64,000 nt of DNA from contig JBQHQH010000010.1 in the NCBI GenBank assembly GCA_052067355.1, positions 17,908 through 81,907 of the forward strand. The letters are read 5' to 3'. The number at the start of each line of letters is the position of its first letter. The stretch's first letter is position 1. This DNA comes from CABMKH01 sp040797625 (lineage in GTDB: Bacteria; Bacillota; Clostridia; Tissierellales; Tissierellaceae). Of this stretch, positions 1 to 8,149 are shown piece by piece. Below the pieces are notes generated by a model. That model worked only from the letters and a program-made list of their open reading frames with translations, was not told the DNA's origin and ran no database searches. A program made the translations under genes and the position numbers.

Positions 1-1
1 T

Positions 2-1021
2 GTGAGAAAACCTGAAGATTTTAAGACATTATATAATGCAGCTCAAAGAGGCAATTATCCTCTATTGAGATCCTATAGTGGAACTAAAAATATAGAGAGA
101 TTTGCCCAAGTATTGAAGGACAATATAGACAATGCTTGGTGTGCAGTACCTCTATTTTGGTATTCAGAACTAGATAGGAGAGGACCTAGGACACTTAAAG
201 AAGCTATAATGGAAAATCAAAAGGTAATGGCATGGCATGGTGAGAGGAATATTCCAGTGGAAGTAAATGATCCTCATCATTGGAGCTTGCGAGATGCCCA
301 TGATGCTATAGCAGTAGCCGATGCATATTTAGCTGCTTATAATGCAAAGAAAATGGGAGTCAAGGACTATATAGCTCAATTTATGTTTAATGTTCCAGCC
401 CATATATCTCCAGAAAAGGATCTAGGAAAGATGCTAGCTAAGATTGAATTGATAGAGAGTTTAGTAGATGATGACTTTAGGGTATATCGTCAGGCTAGAG
501 CAGGATTGGCAAGTTTTCCAGCTGATTTGGAGCAGGCGAAGGGACAACTGGCAGCATCTGCATATCTAGCAATGGCTATAAAGCCACATATATATCATGT
601 AGTTGGTTTTTGCGAAGCTCATCATGCGGCAGAAGCTGATGATGTCATAGAATCCTGTAAGATAGTAAGGGGAATAATTAAAAATGAATTCCTTGGCTCT
701 ATAGACTTGACAAAGGATATAAATGTTCAGAGAAGAAAAAAAGAATTGATTGAAGAAGCTAAGATAATCTTAGAAGCTATAGAGTCTCTAGGGTTGGATA
801 AGTTAGATCCATTGTCAGATCCAGATACTCTAGTAGAGGCAGTGAGGATGGGAATCCTAGATGCTCCTCAATTAAAGGGAAGTAAAATAGCCAAAGGACA
901 GCTGAAGACTAGAATGGTAAGTGGCGCATTATATGCCTATGATGAAGAAGAGACTAGGATAATACCTGAAAGAGAGAGAGTAGAGAATATCTTAAGAGAG
1001 TATAATTTAATAAGAGGATAG
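2..1021 (+). CDS. B12-dependent amino-acid mutase TIM-barrel subunit-like protein (OraE/MutE type), probably 5'-truncated by the window edge
   Basis: The reading frame is open from the first bases and the GTG at position 2 has no visible ribosome site, so the gene probably starts outside the window. The 339 residues look like the C-terminal TIM-barrel part of adenosylcobalamin mutase large subunits (ornithine aminomutase OraE or glutamate mutase MutE type). Recognisable blocks are QFMFNVPAHISPEKDLGKM, VYRQARAGLASF, AKGQLAASAYLAMAIKPHIY and CEAHHAAEADDVIESCKIV, and the tail VEAVRMGILDAP resembles the MutE C-terminus. I recognise the family style and cannot name the substrate. The downstream transporter and AtuA-family genes suggest a role in catabolism of an amino acid or branched acid. 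A separate B12-binding small subunit is not visible and may lie upstream. Confidence 0.45.
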   Translation: MRKPEDFKTLYNAAQRGNYPLLRSYSGTKNIERFAQVLKDNIDNAWCAVPLFWYSELDRRGPRTLKEAIMENQKVMAWHGERNIPVEVNDPHHWSLRDAHDAIAVADAYLAAYNAKKMGVKDYIAQFMFNVPAHISPEKDLGKMLAKIELIESLVDDDFRVYRQARAGLASFPADLEQAKGQLAASAYLAMAIKPHIYHVVGFCEAHHAAEADDVIESCKIVRGIIKNEFLGSIDLTKDINVQRRKKELIEEAKIILEAIESLGLDKLDPLSDPDTLVEAVRMGILDAPQLKGSKIAKGQLKTRMVSGALYAYDEEETRIIPERERVENILREYNLIRG

Positions 1022-1037
1022 TGTATATCCTCTTATT
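1009..1037 (+). terminator. Hairpin overlapping the stop codon of the mutase-like gene
   Basis: A 12-bp perfect inverted repeat (AATAAGAGGATA, 5-nt loop, TATCCTCTTATT) spans the TAG stop codon and is followed by a short T-containing stretch. It is a plausible intrinsic terminator that separates this gene from the sigma-54 unit downstream. Confidence 0.6.
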
Positions 1038-1267
1038 AAATTTATCATGCCATCATAAAAGCTTATGAAGAAACGACAATCCTATAATTCTTAAATATGG
1101 TATTAGCTTATGTCTAAATAATTAACGATAATATTATTCCCCAAAGGACTAATTGTAAATAAATTATACGAATATGCAATTTGTATATATAGGCTGACGA
1201 ATAATAATAGGTGTATTATTGAGAGGGGAAACTAGATTTTCAATATTCGGAATCTTCCAACTATAAG

Positions 1268-1285
1268 TTGGCATAGTTGTTGCAT
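1268..1285 (+). promoter_or_regulatory. Sigma-54 (-24/-12) promoter of the DctM-like transporter
   Basis: TTGGCAT-N5-TTGCAT has the GG and GC dinucleotides exactly 10 nt apart, as in the sigma-54 consensus TGGCAC-N5-TTGCW. It lies about 50 nt before the transporter start at 1336. An almost identical element sits at 6289, and the NtrC-type activator encoded at 4767-6122 is the obvious candidate regulator. The rest of the 315-nt gap (1022-1335) is AT-rich and probably carries the activator sites; I could not define them. Confidence 0.8.
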
Positions 1286-1335
1286 TTATAGAATATAAGG
1301 TCAGATAGTTTAATGTAAAATAAAGGGGGTTTATT

Positions 1336-2706
1336 ATGGGCGGTATACCAATTGAATTGATGTATCTATTTGTTTTACTTATTTCTATTGTAGTTGCATT
1401 TATCTTATTAAAAAGGCCAATATATGAAGCCATGTTCATAGGATTTGTTGTAATGATATTTGTATTAGGAGAACAAAAGAAATTTTTTTACTATCTTATT
1501 AAACCATCTACAAATACGCTATTTTATGCAATAGTAGCATTTCTCTCCCTAGCATTCATATTTGGACAAACAAATGTAGTAGATGTGATCATCAACTTTA
1601 TATTATCTCTAGTTGGACGGTTTAGAGGTGGAGCAGGATATGTGAGTCTATTTGCAAGTACATTTATGGCTGCATTATCAGGGACAGGGCCTGGAAATGT
1701 AGCTGCTACAGGAGTATTTACAATACCAGCTATGATACGGACAGATTTTCCAAGAGAATTGGCTGCCACTGTTGAGATGTCTGCCAGCTCTTTAGGACCT
1801 ATGATTCCTCCATCTGGGACAATATTGCTAGCTTTCACAGCTTTAGATACGGTATTTCCAGGTAAGTATCAGTTGTCTAGCTTTTGGATGGCAGTATGGG
1901 GCGTTGGGATTTGGTTCATACTTCAAAGATTTGTAACCCTATATCTATTTTGTAGAAAGTACAAGGTGAGTCCTGTCTCTAAGGAAGAGATACCTACGAT
2001 TGGAGAGACCTTTAGAAATGGATGGAAGGCTCTATTAGTTCCAGTGCTAATATTCTTACCTCTATTTTTGGACTTTAAATTTGGAGGCACATTTTTTACA
2101 GATAGGCTGGGAGAGTCAGGTGCTAAAGCCTTTTCTTCATCGGTAATTCTATTTACACCAGGAATAGCAGCTATCTATTCATTGATAATTAGTAGAGATG
2201 AATTGCCAGAAGGATTGAATTTTAAGAGTATATTTGAAATGTTTAAAAATGGTATATCTCAAATAACTCCTGTTGCTGCAACAGTCTATTTTGCTTACTG
2301 TATATCTAATCTGTTTGGTGATGCAAATGTAGGGGCATCCTTAGGAGAGTATGTCCAATCCTTTAATATGACCAAATTACAACTTGTTATATTTTTCCCT
2401 GTATTCACTATGTTCTTAGGGATGATATTACCAGGTTCTTCACAGATAGCCATATTTGGAGTAGGTATTGTAGGAGCACTATCTGCAATGGGTGTCAATC
2501 CAATACTTGCAGCAGCTATATTACCTGCTATTACAGGTGCATTAGAGGGAATGACACCTCCACTAGCACTAGCTATGTATGCAGCTATGGGGATAGCTGG
2601 TTCTAAGATGAAAGAGACATCTATTTTAGCTGTAGTATGGGTAACGGCTCATCTAGTTGTAGCTATAGCCATGTTAGCAGGAATCTTGCCAGTGTTATTT
2701 TTGTAA
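1336..2706 (+). CDS. DctM-like (TRAP large permease-type) integral membrane transporter
   Basis: A 456-residue, very hydrophobic protein with about 11-12 predicted membrane segments. The motif GTGPGNVAATGVFTIPAMIR followed by VEMSASSLGPMIPPSG is the signature seen in DctM/TRAP large permeases and related ion-transporter superfamily proteins, where small residues line the substrate path. A strong GGGGG ribosome site precedes the ATG. It is the first gene after a sigma-54 promoter and is followed 12 nt later by a small membrane protein. No periplasmic DctP binding protein or ordinary DctQ is nearby, so it may work alone or with the small partner. The substrate is probably a carboxylate handled by the neighbouring mutase/AtuA enzymes; that is inference. 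Confidence 0.7.
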   Translation: MGGIPIELMYLFVLLISIVVAFILLKRPIYEAMFIGFVVMIFVLGEQKKFFYYLIKPSTNTLFYAIVAFLSLAFIFGQTNVVDVIINFILSLVGRFRGGAGYVSLFASTFMAALSGTGPGNVAATGVFTIPAMIRTDFPRELAATVEMSASSLGPMIPPSGTILLAFTALDTVFPGKYQLSSFWMAVWGVGIWFILQRFVTLYLFCRKYKVSPVSKEEIPTIGETFRNGWKALLVPVLIFLPLFLDFKFGGTFFTDRLGESGAKAFSSSVILFTPGIAAIYSLIISRDELPEGLNFKSIFEMFKNGISQITPVAATVYFAYCISNLFGDANVGASLGEYVQSFNMTKLQLVIFFPVFTMFLGMILPGSSQIAIFGVGIVGALSAMGVNPILAAAILPAITGALEGMTPPLALAMYAAMGIAGSKMKETSILAVVWVTAHLVVAIAMLAGILPVLFL

Positions 2707-2718
2707 AGGAGGAGGGTC

Positions 2719-2994
2719 ATGAGAGAAAAACTTGAAAAAAGTGTTAGATCTATATTTAGTATCACTCTTATAATTGCAATACTTGGTGGAGGAGTTATCT
2801 TTTTTATGTTTATAGTTGCACTAATAATGGGAGGAACATTGGGAGAATCCTTAGCCACCAATGCATCAAAGATAATAATGCCTTATTTTATCAGGTTTGC
2901 ATCTATTAGCGTCTTAGCTGGCCTAGTATCTTTTTATATAACAGGAGAACATACACTATCACTTAATGAAGAAGAAAAACAAACTACACAATAG
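2719..2994 (+). CDS. Small two-helix membrane protein, possible transporter partner
   Basis: A 91-residue protein that starts 12 nt after the DctM-like gene behind an AAGGAGGAGG ribosome site, so the two are surely co-transcribed. It has a basic N-terminus, one long hydrophobic segment (about residues 15-43), a second (about 55-80) and a charged, Glu-rich tail. The family is not recognised. By position it may be an accessory subunit, loosely like the small DctQ permease although shorter and without its four helices. Confidence 0.6.
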   Translation: MREKLEKSVRSIFSITLIIAILGGGVIFFMFIVALIMGGTLGESLATNASKIIMPYFIRFASISVLAGLVSFYITGEHTLSLNEEEKQTTQ

Positions 2995-3004
2995 TAAATA
3001 CGGA

Positions 3005-3037
3005 TAAAGGATAAACGAGCCAGAAGTTTATCCTTTA
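3005..3037 (+). terminator. Intrinsic terminator after the transporter operon
   Basis: AAAGGATAAAC and GTTTATCCTTT form an 11-bp stem followed by ATTTTATG. It closes the sigma-54-driven transporter unit just before the sensor kinase. Confidence 0.7.
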
Positions 3038-3158
3038 TTTTATGTGCTTTTATTTTAAGATATATTTTGGAAAGTAAATTGAGAATCTAGGTAATTTTAT
3101 ATTTTTATGTTGTATAGACTTATAGTACAATGAAATCAAAGAAATGGAAGGGGAAAAA

Positions 3159-4745
3159 ATGACATCTTATAAACCTAAGAAAGTAGATCTAGATCTCTTA
3201 TCTAGAACTATAGACTTGATGAACAAAGCTAAAGATTTTCAGGTTATTGCCGAGATAATATTTAATTTTATTCAGAACTTTGTGAACTTCAATATGGCTG
3301 TAATCTATAGACTAAATGAGAAGGAAAAGATCTTAGAAATGGTGTCCTGTATAGGTGCTGATGTTGAGAGAATGAAGAGAAGGATGCCTTTTAAGGTAGG
3401 GGAAAGTGCTGTAGGTTTAGTAGCCAGAGATAAAAAAGCTCTTCTCATCAATGATGTATTGAAATCAAAGGAGATAACAGTTAGGCAATACTATGATGAG
3501 GACCCAATAATTAGATCTTTTCTTGCTGTACCATTAGTAGTAGGAGATAAGATAATTGGTATTTTAAGCGTATCTAGCTCTAAGCCCTATGAGTATGATG
3601 AATATGATGTAAAGATGATAAATATAGTTACATCTCAAGGGGCGGTGTTATTAGAATTAAATAACAATATTATGGAAGCAGAGAATTTCTCAAATCAAAT
3701 ACTGGAGAATGTAAACAGCGGAGTGATGGCAGTAAATGATAAATATGAAATAATAATATTTAATAAGGCTTCAGAAAAGATAACTGGTTATACCCATAAT
3801 GAAGTATTGGGAAAGGATATAAGAACTATACCACTTAAGAAGAATGGTGAAGATTGGTCTATTATAAATAGTATGGTAAATGGAAAGATACTATTTGAAG
3901 AACCTGGATATATGATTAGAAAAGATGGACATTATGTTAAAATCAGATTGAGTACTTCTCTTATCTATGATGAAGATAATTCTTTAAAGAGTTGTATTTG
4001 TATTTTTAGGGATAATACTGAGATTGAAAAATTACAAAAACAAATAGCTATGGCGGATAAATTAGCTGCTTTAGGTAGACTAACTTCAGGCATAACTCAT
4101 GAAATAAGAAATCCTCTTTTACCTATAAGAAATGCAAGTGAATATCTATTGGGTATATATAATAGAGATAGGCACAGAGAAAATAGTGAAGAAATAATAA
4201 AGTTATTATCTATAATAAATGAAGAGAGTGAGAGGCTTAATCGATTTTTAGGGCAATTGGTCAATTTAAATAAAGATACTTTCTTTGTTACGGGAGAATG
4301 TGATCTAGTAAAGATCTTACAAGAGACATTGACTTTGATTGGCTATGGAATAAGAAAGAGTGATATTAAATTAGACTTAGATATACGGGGTGAAAAGGTA
4401 AAAGTACCTTTTAATGAAGACAATATGAAACAGATATTTTTGAACTTAATGTTAAATGCGATAGATGCAATTAACTCAAATAAGGAAAATGGTGGTGGAT
4501 GTATTAGCATTCTAATAGATGTAGAGGATAATTATGCAACTATTGAAATAAAAGACAATGGAATAGGAATTCCAAAAGATGAAATACACAAGATATTTGA
4601 CCCTTTTTATACAACTAAAAGCAATGGAACAGGTATTGGTTTGCCAATAATTCATAATATAATAAGCAATTCTACAGGGAAGATACTAGTTAAAAGTGAG
4701 GAAAATTGCGGAACTACGATGACTTTATTACTGCCTATAGTGTAA
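3159..4745 (+). CDS. Cytoplasmic sensor histidine kinase (GAF-PAS-HisKA-HATPase)
   Basis: The start is taken at the second ATG (MTSYKPKK) because the in-frame ATG 15 nt upstream lies beside the GGAAGGGG ribosome site that serves it. There are no membrane helices, so it should read an internal signal. The order is a GAF domain (about 25-170), a PAS domain (about 180-290; NQILENVNSGVMAVND, SEKITGYTHNEVLGKD), a HisKA helix with the phospho-accepting His near residue 314 in GITHEIRNPL, and an ATPase with N-box NLMLNAIDAI, G1 DNGIGIP and G2 GTGIGLPI. It lies 21 nt before the sigma-54 activator, with which it forms a two-component pair. The GAF or PAS domain may bind a metabolite of the surrounding pathway. 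Confidence 0.88.
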   Translation: MTSYKPKKVDLDLLSRTIDLMNKAKDFQVIAEIIFNFIQNFVNFNMAVIYRLNEKEKILEMVSCIGADVERMKRRMPFKVGESAVGLVARDKKALLINDVLKSKEITVRQYYDEDPIIRSFLAVPLVVGDKIIGILSVSSSKPYEYDEYDVKMINIVTSQGAVLLELNNNIMEAENFSNQILENVNSGVMAVNDKYEIIIFNKASEKITGYTHNEVLGKDIRTIPLKKNGEDWSIINSMVNGKILFEEPGYMIRKDGHYVKIRLSTSLIYDEDNSLKSCICIFRDNTEIEKLQKQIAMADKLAALGRLTSGITHEIRNPLLPIRNASEYLLGIYNRDRHRENSEEIIKLLSIINEESERLNRFLGQLVNLNKDTFFVTGECDLVKILQETLTLIGYGIRKSDIKLDLDIRGEKVKVPFNEDNMKQIFLNLMLNAIDAINSNKENGGGCISILIDVEDNYATIEIKDNGIGIPKDEIHKIFDPFYTTKSNGTGIGLPIIHNIISNSTGKILVKSEENCGTTMTLLLPIV

Positions 4746-4766
4746 TAGGAAAGGAGTTAATGTTAG

Positions 4767-6122
4767 ATGGGACTTACATTGTTATTAGTAGATGACGAGA
4801 AGTCCATTAGAGAGACATTAAAAATCGTATTGGAAAGTCAGGAGTATAAGGTTATAACAGCAAAAGGTGGATATGAGGCAATAGATTATCTGGAGCAGAA
4901 TATGATAGATATATTGATAACAGATCTTAAGATGCCAGGTATGAATGGAATTCAACTAATGGAAAGAGCTTTGGATATAGATCCTTTTATAGAAGTCATA
5001 TTTATATCTGCATATGCAGATATAAAGTCTGCAGTAAAGGCATTAAAGATGGGAGCTTTCGACTATATAGAAAAGTCATTTTCTACTGAAGAATTGATAT
5101 TTACAGTGGGAAAAGCTGCAGAGAGAAAGAACTTAGTGGAAGAAAATCAAAATTTAAGAAGGCGATTGTACGGAGAATATAATTATGAAGGGGTAATAGG
5201 AAAAAGTGAAAATATGCAAAGACTATTTTACTTAGTGGATAGAATTGCCAGAAGTAAGGCAAATATCCTATTGACTGGAGAGAGTGGTGTGGGAAAAGAT
5301 GTCTTTGCAAGACTTATTCACAAAAAGAGTTCTCAAGAGTTAGAGAGATTTGTACCTGTTAATTGTGGTGCCATACCAGAGAATTTAATAGAGTCAGAAC
5401 TATTTGGCCATGAGAAAGGGGCTTTTACGGGAGCAATTCAGATGAAAAGAGGTAAATTTGAGCTAGCACACAATGGAACTCTATTTTTAGATGAAGTGGG
5501 AGAACTGCCTTTACCTATGCAAGTTAAGTTCCTCAGGGTTCTACAGGATAAACAGTTCTATAGAGTAGGTTCTGAAAAGAGCATTCAGGTAGATGTGAGA
5601 ATAATAGCTGCTACTAATAAGGATTTGATGGAGGAAATCGAGAGAGGAAGATTCAGAGAGGATCTATATTATAGATTAAATGTAGTAAATCTTGAGATAC
5701 CATCTCTTAGAGAGAGAAGAGAAGATATACCTCTATTAGCTGAAAAATTTTTGGTTGAATTTGCTGAAGAATATAATAAAAAGATGAAGTATATAGATAT
5801 AGAGACTTTGGAGTATTTAATGGAGTATGAATGGAAAGGCAATGTCAGAGAGATGAGGAATGTAATTGAAAGATCTGTATTATTTGCAGATTCAGATGAG
5901 GAACTTTTATTAAAGGAACATTTGCCTGTAGAGATAACAGGAATAGTAAAGGAAAGAGAGAGCAAGAATAAAAATCATATGAGTTTAAGAGACTATGAAA
6001 AGATTATAATAGAAAATACACTAAAGAGAAACCATGGAAATAAGACTAAGGTTGCAGGAATATTAGGAATTAGGAGACAGACACTATACAATAAAATAAA
6101 GGAATATAATATTCAAATCTAG
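4767..6122 (+). CDS. NtrC-family sigma-54-dependent response regulator
   Basis: A 451-residue, full-length NtrC-type activator. The N-terminal receiver has the acidic pair D9/D10 and phospho-acceptor Asp53 (ILITDLKMPG). The central AAA+ domain has the Walker A GESGVGKD, the sigma-54-contacting loop GAFTGA and the Walker B-like LFLDEVGELP. The C-terminus is a Fis-type helix-turn-helix (GNKTKVAGILGIRRQTLYNKI). The two -24/-12 promoters in the window, at 1268 and 6289, lie just before and just after this two-component pair, so it most likely activates both the transporter unit and the AtuA unit in response to the kinase at 3159. Confidence 0.92.
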   Translation: MGLTLLLVDDEKSIRETLKIVLESQEYKVITAKGGYEAIDYLEQNMIDILITDLKMPGMNGIQLMERALDIDPFIEVIFISAYADIKSAVKALKMGAFDYIEKSFSTEELIFTVGKAAERKNLVEENQNLRRRLYGEYNYEGVIGKSENMQRLFYLVDRIARSKANILLTGESGVGKDVFARLIHKKSSQELERFVPVNCGAIPENLIESELFGHEKGAFTGAIQMKRGKFELAHNGTLFLDEVGELPLPMQVKFLRVLQDKQFYRVGSEKSIQVDVRIIAATNKDLMEEIERGRFREDLYYRLNVVNLEIPSLRERREDIPLLAEKFLVEFAEEYNKKMKYIDIETLEYLMEYEWKGNVREMRNVIERSVLFADSDEELLLKEHLPVEITGIVKERESKNKNHMSLRDYEKIIIENTLKRNHGNKTKVAGILGIRRQTLYNKIKEYNIQI

Positions 6123-6189
6123 CTGTAAATATATCAAACATAATTAGTAGATATAGATAATAGTTTAGTCTAATTTGTTTACATTTAAT

Positions 6190-6224
6190 ATGGATTGATA
6201 GTTCTTCGGGACTATTAATCTATA
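6190..6224 (+). terminator. Intrinsic terminator after the response regulator
   Basis: GGATTGATAGTTC and GGACTATTAATC form a stem closed by a TTCG tetraloop, followed by ATATTTTTA. It separates the regulator from the sigma-54 promoter of the next operon. Confidence 0.7.
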
Positions 6225-6288
6225 TTTTTATCTAGTTCTTTAGAGATTTACAATATACAGAGCCCTATATACTGATTTTGGGATAAGT

Positions 6289-6306
6289 TTGGCATAATAG
6301 TTGCAT
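6289..6306 (+). promoter_or_regulatory. Sigma-54 (-24/-12) promoter of the AtuA/DUF4387 operon
   Basis: TTGGCATAATAGTTGCAT keeps GG and GC 10 nt apart and differs from the element at 1268 only inside the spacer. It lies about 55 nt before the AtuA-family start. Confidence 0.8.
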
Positions 6307-6360
6307 TTATCATTATGTAGAAGAAGTAAGTGATTTCTATAATTAAAGGAGGAATAGATA

Positions 6361-7731
6361 ATGAGTAGAAAAGAGCTTAGGATACTCTGTCCTAATGGGC
6401 ATCTAGGTTTTGCGCCTACTAAGGAAGGAAGTTTCCATCTAGGTGCTAAGACTATGCCAGATTATTATGTATCAGACTCAGGAAGTGATGATATAGGGCC
6501 GGGGCCATTGGGAGCAGATAGATCTCCAAGTTTAAAGGTCTGGCAAAAACACGACTTAGAATTGATATTAGTAGCAGCTAGAGAACAAGGTGTGCCTATG
6601 ATCATAGGTTCTGCAGGAGATACTGGAACCAATAGTAGAGTAGATATGTATATTGAGATGATAAAAGAGATAGCTAAAGAACACAATATTCCTAAATTTA
6701 AGTTAGCCTATTTTTATTCGGAAGTAGATAAAGAGATCTTAAAGGAAAAGATGAATCGTGGAATTGTAATTGAAGGTCTAGATTCAAGGGAAAACCTGAC
6801 AATGGAAGAATTGGAGAAAGTAGAGAGAGTAGTAGCAGTAGCAGGAGTTCATCCATATATTAAGGCTTTAGACATGGGAGCAGATGTAATTATTGGTGGA
6901 AGATCCTCAGATATTGCATTGTTTGCTGCACCTGCAATTAAAGAAGGATTTCCAGAGAATCTTTCATACTATTTAGGAAAAGTGTTAGAGTGTGCTTCAT
7001 TTTGTGCAGAACCCTATGGAGCTAAAGAAAGTGTAATAGGAACTATAACCCATGAAGATGTAAAAGTTAAGGCTATGGCTCCATGGCAAAGATGTACTGT
7101 AGCTTCAGTGGCAGGTCATGCAATGTATGAAAGATCAAATCCATATTATGAGTATTTTGCTGGTGGTATGTTGGATATGTCTGAATGTGTATATGAACAA
7201 TATGATGAGAAAACCACTCGTATAACCAATCCTAAGTATGTACCAATAGATGGTAAGATACGAGTGAAACTTGAAGGCTCTACTAAAGTTGGGGAGATGT
7301 ATATAGGTATAGCAGGAGTTAGAGATCCATATACAATTAAAAATATAGATAAAGTTCTTAAACTGGCTAGAGAACATGTAGAAGAGAGATTTGGAAAAGA
7401 AGGTTATGAATTACATTATAGAGTCTATGGCAAAAATGGAGTAATGGGAGATTTAGAGCCAGTAAAGGAAATTAAATCCCATGAATTGTGTATAGTAGTA
7501 CAGGGAATAGCTCCAACAAAAGAAATGGCTGAGGAAGTAGCTATGATTGGTACAAGACAGATATTTTATGCTAGACTTCCAGAGGTTAAAGGTACAGCTG
7601 GAACGGCTGCATTTGTAGTAGACGAAGTACTTCCAGCAACCCCAGCCTTTAGATGGTCATTGAATCATGTAATAGAAGTAGATGATCCTATGGAGTTCTT
7701 TGATGTGAAGCTAATAGAAATTGATGTATAG
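6361..7731 (+). CDS. AtuA-family (DUF1446) acyclic terpene utilisation-like protein
   Basis: A 456-residue soluble protein of the AtuA/DUF1446 family, recognised from the N-terminal NGHLGFAPTKEGSF region, the GSAGDTGTNSRVDMY block, VIGGRSSDIALFAAPA and the C-terminal GTAGTAAFVVDEVLPATPAF region. AtuA in pseudomonads belongs to the citronellol/geranyl-CoA pathway, but its exact biochemical role is unclear. Firmicute members often sit with DUF4387 proteins, as here. It has a strong GGAGG ribosome site and is the first gene of a sigma-54 operon. Position suggests it processes the same substrate as the mutase-like protein and the transporter; the reaction cannot be read from the sequence. Confidence 0.78.
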   Translation: MSRKELRILCPNGHLGFAPTKEGSFHLGAKTMPDYYVSDSGSDDIGPGPLGADRSPSLKVWQKHDLELILVAAREQGVPMIIGSAGDTGTNSRVDMYIEMIKEIAKEHNIPKFKLAYFYSEVDKEILKEKMNRGIVIEGLDSRENLTMEELEKVERVVAVAGVHPYIKALDMGADVIIGGRSSDIALFAAPAIKEGFPENLSYYLGKVLECASFCAEPYGAKESVIGTITHEDVKVKAMAPWQRCTVASVAGHAMYERSNPYYEYFAGGMLDMSECVYEQYDEKTTRITNPKYVPIDGKIRVKLEGSTKVGEMYIGIAGVRDPYTIKNIDKVLKLAREHVEERFGKEGYELHYRVYGKNGVMGDLEPVKEIKSHELCIVVQGIAPTKEMAEEVAMIGTRQIFYARLPEVKGTAGTAAFVVDEVLPATPAFRWSLNHVIEVDDPMEFFDVKLIEIDV

Positions 7732-7743
7732 GAGGGAATATAG

Positions 7744-8067
7744 ATGAAGACTGCGAAACTTGTAGATCTAGCTAAAACAATAAGAAGTAAAAATGCTGGG
7801 ACGGATAGGATTACTTTTGATATTATCTTTAGGGAGAGAGAAAATTATGATTTAGTGAAGAGTAGCAAGGTTATTACTAGGGAAACCATGGCAGAACTAT
7901 ATGATATAGATATGGATAGAATAACGGATTTTGTAGAGTTTGATCCAGCTTATGCAATAAAATTTACTATATCTAGAAGTTCTCCTAGTGGAAGCCCAGG
8001 GGAAGGGGATATATTTGGCTGTCAGCAATATCCCCCACTGTTGGATATTGAGATACCATTAAATTAG
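7744..8067 (+). CDS. AtuA-related small protein (DUF4387)
   Basis: A 107-residue protein, 12 nt after the AtuA-family gene with a GGAGGG ribosome site. Recognisable parts are the N-terminal AKTIRSKNAGTDRITFDIIF and the C-terminal SRSSPSGSPGEGDIFGCQQY, typical of DUF4387 proteins, which are found beside or fused to AtuA/DUF1446 proteins. It probably forms a complex with its neighbour. The function is unknown. Confidence 0.75.
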   Translation: MKTAKLVDLAKTIRSKNAGTDRITFDIIFRERENYDLVKSSKVITRETMAELYDIDMDRITDFVEFDPAYAIKFTISRSSPSGSPGEGDIFGCQQYPPLLDIEIPLN

Positions 8068-8086
8068 GAATATAATGGAATAAAGG

Positions 8087-8107
8087 CCGCGGCTTAAAAG
8101 GCCGCGG
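8087..8107 (+). terminator. GC-rich hairpin after DUF4387
   Basis: CCGCGGC, a 7-nt A/T-rich loop and GCCGCGG form an all-GC stem in otherwise AT-rich DNA. No T-run follows, so it may be a terminator, an mRNA-end stabiliser or a foreign scrap. Confidence 0.45.
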
Positions 8108-8149
8108 TAATACTGACGATCAAGTTAGATATCTAGGAGCGAATTTATT

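Noticed and set aside
1164..1439. Minus-strand 91-codon ORF across the sigma-54 promoter
   Set aside because: It overlaps the start of a strong transporter gene, lacks a ribosome site and has shadow-like composition.
8095..8113. Fragment of a 16S rRNA gene
   Set aside because: Only 13 nt match the 530 loop and they form an inverted repeat; no flanking rRNA sequence is present.
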